DNA from: an uncultured Bacteroidota bacterium
Lineage (GTDB): Bacteria > Bacteroidota > Bacteroidia > UKL13-3
NCBI GenBank assembly: GCA_903850915.1
Contig: CAINMV010000029.1
Coordinates: 1 to 64,000 of the forward strand
Length of the DNA stretch: 64,000 nt
Direction of reading: 5' to 3'
In this document: positions 46,373 to 54,081 of the stretch, in pieces
Layout of the letters: each line of letters begins with the position of its first letter
Position numbering within the stretch: position 1 is the first letter of the stretch
Position numbers and translations under genes: made by a program
The notes under the pieces: model-generated
Database searches by the model: none
The model's input: the letters and a program-made list of their open reading frames with translations, nothing else
Told to the model about the DNA's origin: nothing

Positions 46373-46966
46373 ATGTTTGTAGATTATGAAATTCTTATTG
46401 CTTGGGGATCTGTGGCGAAAAAATATAAAAAAGGAGAGTATATTTTCCATGAAGGTGATTTACCTAAATTCTTCTTTCAGGTAATTGAAGGCTCTGTAAA
46501 AATATTCAACACCAACAATGAAGGACGAGAATTTACGCAAGGTGCATTTAATGTAGGAGATAGTTTTGGCGAACCTTTACTATTTATTGACGAGCTATAT
46601 CCGTCGAATGCTATTACACTTGAAGACTCTGTAATAATAAAACTTTCGAAAGATAAGTTTTTCGCCATTTTAGATGAATACCCAAACCTGCAAAAAAAAC
46701 TAATCCATGTTTTCGCAGAGCGTATTTGGAATAAGTCAACAACAAGCAGAGATATAATTAATACAAATCCAGAATCTAGAATTATATCATTTTTAAAAGC
46801 TTATAAAAAGAAAATAAAAAAAGAAGGAGAAGATATAGAAATACCTTATACACGTCAACAAATAGCGAACTATACCGGACTTCGAGTTGAGACCGTTATA
46901 CGTGCTCTTGCAAAAATGAAAATTAAAAAATCGGTACAGATCGTAAAACGAAAATTAATTTATTAA
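46373..46966 (+). CDS. Crp/Fnr-family transcriptional regulator
   Basis: A 197-residue regulator. A cyclic-nucleotide-binding-like jelly roll covers about 12-120 (FHEGDLPKFFFQVIEGSVKI), followed by a dimer helix. The C-terminal winged HTH has TRQQIANYTGLRVETVIRAL. There is no N-terminal Cys cluster, so it is not an FNR-type oxygen sensor. It may sense NO through heme like DNR, or another signal. The recognition helix keeps E and R of VETxxR, compatible with TGA half-sites. The best target candidates are the ATGA-N6-TCAT operators at 46240.5, 61264.5 and 62004.5. It is co-transcribed with the gene 1 bp downstream. Confidence 0.9.
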   Translation: MFVDYEILIAWGSVAKKYKKGEYIFHEGDLPKFFFQVIEGSVKIFNTNNEGREFTQGAFNVGDSFGEPLLFIDELYPSNAITLEDSVIIKLSKDKFFAILDEYPNLQKKLIHVFAERIWNKSTTSRDIINTNPESRIISFLKAYKKKIKKEGEDIEIPYTRQQIANYTGLRVETVIRALAKMKIKKSVQIVKRKLIY

Positions 46967-46967
46967 A

Positions 46968-48179
46968 ATGCCATTCAAAATAAAATTCTGGCTTAGATTT
47001 TCGTTATTAAACCTATTTATCGTAGCTTTTTTAGGTGTTATTCTAAGATTTAAAATAGGATTTGAATTCCCTTATTTAAATCAAAGAAATATTCACCATG
47101 CACATTCCCATTTTGCTTTTATTGGATGGATTACACACACCCTATTTATTATTATCGTAAATTTAATTCAAGATAAAAGCCCGACGATTCAATTAAATAA
47201 ATACAAGCTGCCGATTGCGGTTAACTTAATTTCCGCTTATGGGATGCTCATTGCTTTTTTTATCGGAGGATATAGTATATTTTCCATTTCATTTATAGTT
47301 GTTTCATTTATAGCAGCTTTAATTTTTACCAGGAATGTTTTTTTCGACTTTAATAAATTTACTGAAAAGACACCTGAAATTATTTGGATTAAAGCTGCAT
47401 TATTATTTAATTTAATTTCAAACCTAGGAACTGTTTATCTTGTTAAAATGATGCTACTTCAAGATTTCGACGAGCATTGGTATTTATCAGCAGAGTATTT
47501 TTACCTTCACTTCCTATATAATGGCTTCTTCGTATTTTGTTGTTTAGGATTGGTCGTAAACGAAGCAATCAAAAATTTACCTACTTATCGTTACGAAAAA
47601 AATATTTTTATAGGTTTCTTTGCAGCCTTTATTCCCGCTTACTTCCTTTCGACACTTTGGGCCAATTTACCAATTTGGCTTTATACATTAGTAGTACTGT
47701 CGGCAATTTTGCAATTTGTTGCATGGTTGAAATTTATTTTTGACATTCAAAAGGCAGCAAGGCAAGCCAGTAATATTTCAAAAGCAAAAACGTATTTCTT
47801 TCTTTTTGTAGCCATCGCTTTTAGCATAAAACTCATTTTACAACTTGCCTCCACCATTCCGGCTTTAGGAACATTCGTTTTTGGCTTTAGGCATATTGTA
47901 ATTGCTTATCTGCATCTGGTATTGCTAGCAGTTATTAGTGGGTTTATAGTGTCCTACCTATTTGAATTAGAACTAATTCGAAAAACTAAAAAATCACTTA
48001 ATTCCATAGCGTTCTTCTTTAGTGCTATTTTATTAAACGAATTAATTTTAGCGATTCAAGGAATAGCTTCATTTACATACCACTCCATTCCATATGTTAA
48101 TGAGATCCTATTTGTAGTAGCTTTATTTCTATTGTTTGGTGTTTCCTTTATTTTATGGACGCAACAAAACAAAACATAA
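46968..48179 (+). CDS. 12-helix heme-copper-oxidase-like membrane protein of unknown function
   Basis: A 403-residue protein with 12 predicted membrane helices, the number in subunit I of heme-copper oxidases and NorB. Histidines cluster where that fold places its ligands: HHAHSHF in helix 2 (43-48), YLHFLYNG in helix 6 (His181; compare NorB VVHLWVEG) and RHIVIAYLHL entering helix 10 (His309, His316). The paired HH of helix 7 is missing, so a complete binuclear centre is unlikely. It directly follows the Crp/Fnr gene in an operon. An NO- or heme-related role is inferred. NnrS was considered, but its motifs are absent. Confidence 0.6.
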   Translation: MPFKIKFWLRFSLLNLFIVAFLGVILRFKIGFEFPYLNQRNIHHAHSHFAFIGWITHTLFIIIVNLIQDKSPTIQLNKYKLPIAVNLISAYGMLIAFFIGGYSIFSISFIVVSFIAALIFTRNVFFDFNKFTEKTPEIIWIKAALLFNLISNLGTVYLVKMMLLQDFDEHWYLSAEYFYLHFLYNGFFVFCCLGLVVNEAIKNLPTYRYEKNIFIGFFAAFIPAYFLSTLWANLPIWLYTLVVLSAILQFVAWLKFIFDIQKAARQASNISKAKTYFFLFVAIAFSIKLILQLASTIPALGTFVFGFRHIVIAYLHLVLLAVISGFIVSYLFELELIRKTKKSLNSIAFFFSAILLNELILAIQGIASFTYHSIPYVNEILFVVALFLLFGVSFILWTQQNKT

Positions 48180-48185
48180 AGTGCT

Positions 48186-48638
48186 TTAATTATCCGATTG
48201 GAACCATTCCGCATAGGAAGTTGGTGTTTCCATTAGTTTTATATAGACGAGTTCATTTTCGCCCTTATAATGCGGATAAATTAAATTTTTAAAGTGCAAT
48301 AGCAGATTTTCGCACGATGGCTGGAACGGAAGAAAAATTAAACGTTCAAATTGTTCCTTCAAGCCATGTAGTTCGCGATGCGGAGAGTCCTCGTTAAGCA
48401 CCAGTGCATGATCAAATTTACTAATAATAAGTTCCTTTATGGTGCTTTTAAGATCAGAGAAATCTAAGACCATTCCATTTTTAGGATTGTCGGCATTTTG
48501 AATTGCACGCCCTTTAATTGTAACATAAAGGTGATACGTATGTCCATGTATATTTTTACAAGCACCATCATACCCATAAAGCGCATGGGCCATATCAAAG
48601 GTAAATAACTTGGTAACTCGAATTGTTTCAGCATTCAT
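48186..48638 (-). CDS. queD: 6-carboxytetrahydropterin synthase (QueD)
   Basis: A 150-residue T-fold enzyme starting at MNAETIRV; a start six codons earlier would overlap the ferredoxin gene. Zinc ligands lie in FDMAHAL and NIHGHTYHL, with the catalytic Cys in GACKNIHGH and FDHALVLNED near the middle. QueD converts dihydroneopterin triphosphate to carboxytetrahydropterin for queuosine (tRNA G34). It is the last gene of a four-gene operon that may be devoted to RNA modification. The main alternative is another PTPS-family activity. Confidence 0.85.
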   Translation of the reverse strand: MNAETIRVTKLFTFDMAHALYGYDGACKNIHGHTYHLYVTIKGRAIQNADNPKNGMVLDFSDLKSTIKELIISKFDHALVLNEDSPHRELHGLKEQFERLIFLPFQPSCENLLLHFKNLIYPHYKGENELVYIKLMETPTSYAEWFQSDN

Positions 48639-48642
48639 AATT

Positions 48643-48870
48643 TTAAAACTTTTCAATTTTTATAATATTAACAGGGCAATGACGTGCCGCTATTTCATTT
48701 TCTTCGTATTCGTCGTTGCTAACAACAACCGAATAAAACCCTTTTTTCTCGGTGGCGCCTACAAGTGTGCATTTGCCATCCTTGCGCGATAACCTCCATC
48801 TAAATTTAGCTGCCTCAACACAGGCATTGCAGCCAATACATTTGGCACGTTGCTGGAAAATTCTAACCAT
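48643..48870 (-). CDS. Single-cluster [4Fe-4S] ferredoxin
   Basis: A 75-residue protein starting at MVRIFQQRAKC. A longer reading frame exists but runs back into the U32 gene, which ends 1 bp before this ATG. The cluster motif is CIGCNACVEAA plus a distant ARHCPVNIIKI, giving C-x2-C-x2-C ... CP for one [4Fe-4S] centre. It is tightly packed between the U32 protein and QueD genes, so it is a good candidate electron donor to the iron-sulfur U32 protein. Confidence 0.78.
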   Translation of the reverse strand: MVRIFQQRAKCIGCNACVEAAKFRWRLSRKDGKCTLVGATEKKGFYSVVVSNDEYEENEIAARHCPVNIIKIEKF

Positions 48871-48871
48871 A

Positions 48872-50107
48872 TTAAGCCTGCACCAATTTATAAATTTTAT
48901 CCGAGGGACGAATCTTTTCATCGATGCGCACTGTAAAAGAATCCCCCTTGACAACTGTAGATTTATTGTCGTGGCCTACACGAATTTCGTTTAACGTTGT
49001 TTGCACTACTCCTGTTGTAGGACCGGTAATAAGCACCTCTTCTCCAACAGACAACGTCTGCGCCTCCATTATAAATTCGGCTACCCCTATATTATCGAAA
49101 TAATTGACACCTTTGCCAACATATACTTTTTTACGCGTGGCTATCGAACCATAATCACTGCTCCACTCACCCATAGTGCGTCCCAAATAATATCCATCCC
49201 AAAATCCCCGGTTAAAAACCGACGAAAGTCTAGTTTTCCAATCTTCAAATTTATCTGATGAATAGGTGTTTTTAAAACAAGCGTCGATGGCCTCACGATA
49301 ACATTGAACCACGGTATGCACATAATCGGCGCTCCTGCCCCTACCTTCAATTTTCAAAACTGCAACATCGGCATCGATAATTTTATCCAAAAAATCAATC
49401 GTACAAAGGTCTTTTGCCGACATGATATATTCATTCTCAATCTCCAATTCAGTACCTTCCTCCTTATCAATTACAATATAGCTTTTCCTGCAATTTTGAA
49501 TACATGCTCCTCGGTTTGCTGAAGAAAAATTAGAGTGCAAGCTAAGATAGCACTTGCCTGAAACAGCCATACATAAAGCACCATGACCAAAAATCTCCAC
49601 ACGAACCAACTTCCCTGAAGGGCCTAATATACCTCTACGTTTTATTTCCTTGGTGATAGCTGCAACCTGCATCAAACTTAACTCCCTGGCTAAAACCATA
49701 ACATCAGCATAAGCAGCATAAAATTCAATGGTATCAATATTAGTGATATTTGCTTGTGTGGAAATATGAATAGTAACTCCAGCCTTTTTTGCGTAATTCA
49801 TTACTGCATGATCAGAAGCAATAATAGAATCGATTCCATGAAATTTAACTTGATCCACAATGAGCTTCATCAAATTAATATCATGATCGAAGACTACGGT
49901 ATTAAGCGTTAAATAACTTTTTACATTATATGACTTGCAAATTTCATTTATTTTGAAAAGATCCTCAATGGTAAAATTATTACTTGATTTGGTGCGCATA
50001 TTCAACTGTTCCACACCAAAATAAACAGCATTAGCCCCTGCCTTTATGGCCGCCATCAAGGACTCATATGAACCAGCTGGTGCTAGTAATTCAATCTTCG
50101 ACTTCAT
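48872..50107 (-). CDS. U32-family iron-sulfur protein, TrhP/RlhA-like RNA hydroxylase candidate
   Basis: A 411-residue protein of the peptidase U32 family. The signature cysteines are CMAVSGKC and GACIQNC (about 180-207), then a C-terminal beta domain (about 325-405). KIEGRGRSADYVHTVVQCYR is the family motif. Characterised members (TrhP, RlhA, UbiU/UbiV) are not proteases; they hydroxylate tRNA U34, 23S rRNA C2501 or ubiquinone precursors without oxygen, using an Fe-S cluster and prephenate. The start overlaps the stop of a chorismate mutase gene (ATGA), which would supply prephenate. The two-domain size is closest to TrhP. Confidence 0.75.
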   Translation of the reverse strand: MKSKIELLAPAGSYESLMAAIKAGANAVYFGVEQLNMRTKSSNNFTIEDLFKINEICKSYNVKSYLTLNTVVFDHDINLMKLIVDQVKFHGIDSIIASDHAVMNYAKKAGVTIHISTQANITNIDTIEFYAAYADVMVLARELSLMQVAAITKEIKRRGILGPSGKLVRVEIFGHGALCMAVSGKCYLSLHSNFSSANRGACIQNCRKSYIVIDKEEGTELEIENEYIMSAKDLCTIDFLDKIIDADVAVLKIEGRGRSADYVHTVVQCYREAIDACFKNTYSSDKFEDWKTRLSSVFNRGFWDGYYLGRTMGEWSSDYGSIATRKKVYVGKGVNYFDNIGVAEFIMEAQTLSVGEEVLITGPTTGVVQTTLNEIRVGHDNKSTVVKGDSFTVRIDEKIRPSDKIYKLVQA

Positions 50108-50400
50108 CCTTTTTTCAACTGTTTAACTAAGTCTTTTTGAATTTTAATTGAGTTTTTATGTATCACTTTAAAAATCGAATGTATAAACTTTTTATTTAGA
50201 CGATATTTGCGAACTAATTTATTTCTGCTTTTTGAAAAAGCATCCCATATCTCAGGCTGTTTTATCGCAATTTTCTGATTATACTTTAAGACACCGATCT
50301 CCGTAGAAATTTTATTGCGCTTTTGCAATAACAAGATTAAATCCTCATCAATAGAAGCTAGTTCTTTACGAAAGTCAGAGAGTTTATTTTGGAAATCCAT
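50104..50400 (-). CDS. AroQ-type chorismate mutase domain protein
   Basis: A 98-residue all-helical protein. FRKELASIDEDLILLLQKRN (about 10-29), the following KISTEIGVLKYNQKIAIKQPE and the final helix form the three-helix AroQ layout with the expected R, R/K and K positions. Chorismate mutase converts chorismate to prephenate. It stands alone, without prephenate dehydratase, dehydrogenase or DAHP synthase domains. It is the first gene of the operon with the U32 protein, ferredoxin and QueD. An exact -7 box lies upstream. Confidence 0.72.
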   Translation of the reverse strand: MDFQNKLSDFRKELASIDEDLILLLQKRNKISTEIGVLKYNQKIAIKQPEIWDAFSKSRNKLVRKYRLNKKFIHSIFKVIHKNSIKIQKDLVKQLKKG

Positions 50401-50436
50401 AAAAAAAATACTAAGCCAATGAATTAATCAAGGCTT

Positions 50437-50444
50437 CAAAGATA
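50437..50444 (-). promoter_or_regulatory. Candidate -7 box for the chorismate mutase-U32-ferredoxin-queD operon
   Basis: The minus strand reads TATCTTTG, an exact TAnnTTTG match, 37 bp before the ATG at 50400. No ATGA-N6-TCAT operator lies at the spacing seen at the nitrogen-oxide promoters, so this operon appears to be controlled separately. Confidence 0.35.
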
Positions 50445-50549
50445 ATTAATAGATACTTGATAGTGAAAACAGGAAAACAATAAGGTATGATATTCCTCAT
50501 GTATCGGGATGGAAGATGCCTAAAATAGTATTTCTTTTTTAAAAATTTA

Positions 50550-50557
50550 TACCTTTG
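50550..50557 (+). promoter_or_regulatory. Candidate -7 promoter box for the thioesterase gene
   Basis: TACCTTTG matches the Bacteroidota -7 consensus and lies 55 bp before the ATG at 50612. No convincing -33 TTTG is seen at the usual distance. Confidence 0.35.
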
Positions 50558-50611
50558 AAATTCAAATTATTGGATTCTATTGCCCTATCATTGGCCTTCT
50601 AACTTTAAATT

Positions 50612-51079
50612 ATGCTAAAAATAAAATCGCCTAAAACCTCAGAAACAACCATGACTGAGGTTGTTTGCCCAAACGACACAAACCCAATGGGATTATTACA
50701 AGGTGGTCGACTAGTGCAATGGATGGATATAGCATGTGCTGTTTGTGCTCAAAACCATGCTGAACGTATTTGTGTTACCGCCTCTATCGACAGTGTAAAA
50801 TTTAGATCACCTGCAAAAGTGGGCGATATAATAACAATAAAGGCAAAAATTACACGTTCGTTTAACTCCTCAATGGAAATCTACGCTCAAGCTTGGTCGA
50901 AAAATGTATTAAGTCAGAAGTCATATTTGATTAACGAAGCATATTTCACATTTGTGGCCATCGACGACCATGCCAAACCTACGCAGGTACCTTCAGTGAA
51001 ACCTTCTACAGCTATAGAAAAAGGCGAATATTTAAATGCGGAAAAAAGGAAAGCTACAAGAATTAAAACGAGTAAATAA
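50612..51079 (+). CDS. Acyl-CoA thioesterase (hotdog fold, YciA/BFIT-like)
   Basis: A 155-residue hotdog-fold protein. CPNDTNPMGLLQGGRLVQWM is the active-site loop and helix, and SIDSVKFRSPAKVGDIITIK is the following strand. It hydrolyses acyl-CoA thioesters in the cytosol; chain-length preference is not predictable. It is convergent with the proline dehydrogenase gene. Confidence 0.87.
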   Translation: MLKIKSPKTSETTMTEVVCPNDTNPMGLLQGGRLVQWMDIACAVCAQNHAERICVTASIDSVKFRSPAKVGDIITIKAKITRSFNSSMEIYAQAWSKNVLSQKSYLINEAYFTFVAIDDHAKPTQVPSVKPSTAIEKGEYLNAEKRKATRIKTSK

Positions 51080-51127
51080 AAAATAGAATTTACCAGTCCC
51101 TCCGTCTTTAGAAGTTATTTATTAAAA

Positions 51128-52303
51128 CTAAGAACTCCTGCGCTGCAGCTCCCCTTCCAATTGCAATAATTCACGCGAAACCTGTCCATCCATAGATGAG
51201 TTTTCCTCCGACCTTCGAATAAGATAAGGAATGGCCTTTTGTACTTCACCATATGGTAAGTACTTGGAAGCATTAAATCCGTTGGCTGCCAGGTTAAATG
51301 TGAGATTATCGCTCATGCCAAACAATTGAGAAAACCGAACCTTCCTTTGATGGTTTTCTACTGCATATTTTTCAATACAATTAATAGCATGTAACGTACT
51401 TTCATCGTTATGCGTTGCAATGCAAGTGCTAACTACCGTATTAGACTTAATACATTTATCTGCAGCTGCATTAAAAGCATTATCTGTTTGTGGCTTCGTA
51501 TCATAAACAGGCGAATTCCGATTCTCTAAATAAGCCAATCTTCTCTCTTTTTCAACATATGCACCACGCACTAGTTTAATTCCAGAAATATATTTCTTTT
51601 CTGTAGCTTCTTGAATTAAAAAATCAATATAATCTAATCGATCTTTTAGATACATCTGAAGCGTATTAAAAACAATTGCATCTTCTTTATTGTATTTCTC
51701 CATCATCGATTCGATTATGGCATCGAAAATATCTTGCATGCAACGATCTTCCGCATCAAAATAAACGACAACATTATTTTCACGTGCCGTTTTACATAAC
51801 AAATCTATTCGGTTGTAAAATTTCTGAAAACGAAATGGCGCAATCACCTCTATTGGAAATTGCTTACCATTAATACTTTCCAAGTAAATCGTATCCTCCA
51901 ATCCAGATAGCTTTACACTCACATAATTACCAGGAGCTTCTTTACCCAATTTTACAATGTTTTCTGCAATAATATTGGTATTGCGCTCAAATACAACATC
52001 TGTCTTCTCCCCTTCTGAAACATAATCCAACACTGACCTTACGTGATATTTATCCAATAATTTTATTAACGAGAACGCTTCCTCAATAGTTTCACCAGCG
52101 CAGAAGATTTTAAATACCGTGTTTTTAATCATAAACTTCAATGGTAGTTTATGCTTGAGAATTCCATTAGCACTTGCCGACAACAACTTTAGAATTCTAG
52201 GATATTGAAGCACTTTAAAGATATAATAAGAATATCGTAGTTCAATATTGCTTTTATAAGCGAACGCTTTCTTTAAATCACCTAGGTTGATACTATTTTT
52301 CAT
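51128..52303 (-). CDS. putA: Proline dehydrogenase
   Basis: A 391-residue FAD-dependent TIM-barrel enzyme. GIKLVRGAYVEKER (about 232), CIATHNDES (about 288) and the C-terminal YLPYGEVQKAIPYLIRRSEE (about 350) are PutA-type active-site motifs, and the length fits a monofunctional enzyme. It oxidises proline to pyrroline-5-carboxylate and passes electrons to quinone. It is the last gene of the long operon, 25 bp after the NorB-like gene, so proline may feed electrons to nitrogen-oxide respiration. No P5C dehydrogenase gene is nearby. Confidence 0.9.
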   Translation of the reverse strand: MKNSINLGDLKKAFAYKSNIELRYSYYIFKVLQYPRILKLLSASANGILKHKLPLKFMIKNTVFKIFCAGETIEEAFSLIKLLDKYHVRSVLDYVSEGEKTDVVFERNTNIIAENIVKLGKEAPGNYVSVKLSGLEDTIYLESINGKQFPIEVIAPFRFQKFYNRIDLLCKTARENNVVVYFDAEDRCMQDIFDAIIESMMEKYNKEDAIVFNTLQMYLKDRLDYIDFLIQEATEKKYISGIKLVRGAYVEKERRLAYLENRNSPVYDTKPQTDNAFNAAADKCIKSNTVVSTCIATHNDESTLHAINCIEKYAVENHQRKVRFSQLFGMSDNLTFNLAANGFNASKYLPYGEVQKAIPYLIRRSEENSSMDGQVSRELLQLEGELQRRSS

Positions 52304-52328
52304 AACGAGATACGAATTATATAAACAA

Positions 52329-53678
52329 TTAAGAATCTTGATGATAAATTACATTTCTTGAAATGGATGATTTAATAAGCACAAATGCAATTATTGAAAA
52401 TGAAATTAATAACCCTGCACCTGAAACAACAAAAACAGAAATGAAAGGATTCAAGGATTCCATCATTTGAGAATAACTTGATTGATTGACGCTCATTTGC
52501 CAAATGCCCTTTCGAATACCGGCTCCATTTAATGCAAGCCAAAAAAGCAATAAAAAGGACTGTAAAAACCAAAATGTAATGTTCAATGTTTTAATCTTAC
52601 GTGCATGCTTCTCAAGATTGAAATTTAAAAACTCAAAGCAAGCGGCTAACAAAATCATGCTATTGATTCCAATGGTTGTACCCATAGCATGAGCCACAGT
52701 TACATGTGTTCCATGCGTGAAGATGTTTATAGCAGGAATTGACATTAAAATGGCTTGTCCCATATTAAGAAAAACCCATATTTCAGATGCCATAAGAAAC
52801 CGATATGGAAAATGGTGGTAATTTTTTTGAATTGTAGTAATATTCTTCTTCCATTCATAAATAATACGAATGAAGAAAACCCATTCCGTCATACTCACCC
52901 AATAACCAATATATCGAATATATTTCTCCGTTGGCAAAGTATAAATATGATGCCCCCAGTTGAACATTAAATTAAAAAGACCGAGAAAGAACATAAAGAA
53001 AGCAAGCTTCGATCTACCCGTACTTTTTGAATTTTCAATACGGTCCATTAGAAAAAAAGCGGTGCCATATAGAATTTGATTCCATGACCCAACCAAAGAT
53101 CCATTTACCTTCCATTGTATCGTCATGTCGGTTACAAAATGAGATCTGAAAATTGGGAAAATCCACAAATAATTCTCTAAAAAAGTAAAAAGAAAAAAGA
53201 TGATACCGGTAAGCCACATCCAAACATACACGGGCCATTGCTTAAACCCTTTAACCATAGTAATGAAATTTGAGATAAACAAAATCCAAGCCATTACTAT
53301 TGGCAATGCCCATATTGGATTAAATTCCCAATACTCCCGACCTCCGAAATCTTTCAAAAAATAAGAGAAAAATATACCGATGATGGCAACCGTCCAAAGT
53401 ATAAACTGCCATTTAGAACGTTGATTGCTCGCAGAAGTTCCTGTATAAATTTGAAGTCCGCTATAAATACACCCGGTAGCCCCTAAAATAATCCAAAACA
53501 TTGCCGATGAAACATGCAAAGGGCGAAGCGATATAAACCCCAATTTATCTTTAAGAAACTCAGGATATACATACGATAAAGAAGCTAGGACACCGAATAC
53601 CAAACCAAATAGTAGCATTTTCAATGCAAACAGGAGAAAAAGACTTCCAAAGTTTAGTTTACTTAATTTCATGTTCAT
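52329..53678 (-). CDS. NorB-like heme-copper oxidase subunit with altered active-site ligands
   Basis: A 449-residue, about 12-helix protein of the NorB/cbb3 branch. RPLHVSSAMFW (His55), GREYWE, WGHH (His243-244), SMTEWVFF (Glu265) and THGTHVTVAHAMG align with Pseudomonas NorB. Several key positions differ. His207 and Glu211, the FeB ligands, become Asn192 and Val196 in VNGSLVGSWN; Glu215 becomes Asn200; and His349 of the low-spin heme becomes Met332. It is encoded directly after a NorC-type cytochrome (20-bp overlap), so NO reduction is the likely role. The canonical FeB site is not intact. It may belong to one of the non-canonical NOR families. Confidence 0.78.
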   Translation of the reverse strand: MNMKLSKLNFGSLFLLFALKMLLFGLVFGVLASLSYVYPEFLKDKLGFISLRPLHVSSAMFWIILGATGCIYSGLQIYTGTSASNQRSKWQFILWTVAIIGIFFSYFLKDFGGREYWEFNPIWALPIVMAWILFISNFITMVKGFKQWPVYVWMWLTGIIFFLFTFLENYLWIFPIFRSHFVTDMTIQWKVNGSLVGSWNQILYGTAFFLMDRIENSKSTGRSKLAFFMFFLGLFNLMFNWGHHIYTLPTEKYIRYIGYWVSMTEWVFFIRIIYEWKKNITTIQKNYHHFPYRFLMASEIWVFLNMGQAILMSIPAINIFTHGTHVTVAHAMGTTIGINSMILLAACFEFLNFNLEKHARKIKTLNITFWFLQSFLLLFWLALNGAGIRKGIWQMSVNQSSYSQMMESLNPFISVFVVSGAGLLISFSIIAFVLIKSSISRNVIYHQDS

Positions 53679-54081
53679 TAATCATTCCAAAGTTATCTTT
53701 TATAAAATTTCTAGGATCAGAGATACCACTCGCATCCGTAGATTTTAAAAACTGAATTAATACAGATAGCTCATAATCGGTTAAATCAAAAGCTGGCATT
53801 TGCTTAACTCCATATTTTACTAGCGGAGCTATCACTACTTCTCCCTTTTGAGGATTAGAAATAATATTGGTAAGATCGGGTCCAAGATAGCCGCCTAAGC
53901 CATATAATTGATGGCAACTTTGACAATTATGCTTTTGCCAAACCAATCTGCCAAAGGCAGCCTGACCTGGATCGAAGCCAACAGCTGCTTTCTCTTTAAA
54001 TGGGATAATATAAATGCTAAAAGAATAGATCAAAAATACCCCACACAACAGTATAAAAATAGTTGAAACCTTGATGTTCAT
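53659..54081 (-). CDS. norC: NorC-like membrane-anchored cytochrome c
   Basis: A 140-residue protein with one N-terminal membrane helix (about 8-26) and a periplasmic cytochrome c domain. The heme motif is CQSCH (about 54), followed by GLGGYLGPDLTNI and a Met ligand in KQMPAFDLTDYELSVLIQFL, the NorC pattern. It passes electrons to the NorB-like subunit. Its start overlaps the stop of the tyrosine phenol-lyase gene (ATGA), so it is translated from the same operon. Confidence 0.86.
   Translation of the reverse strand: MNIKVSTIFILLCGVFLIYSFSIYIIPFKEKAAVGFDPGQAAFGRLVWQKHNCQSCHQLYGLGGYLGPDLTNIISNPQKGEVVIAPLVKYGVKQMPAFDLTDYELSVLIQFLKSTDASGISDPRNFIKDNFGMINEHEIK

Noticed and set aside
46968-48179. 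NnrS as the identity of the 12-helix protein
   Set aside because: NnrS histidine and arginine motifs are not present; the His pattern fits the heme-copper oxidase subunit I layout better.
48872-50107. A functional protease of family U32
   Set aside because: Characterised members with this cysteine signature are Fe-S hydroxylases, and the operon context supports that reading.
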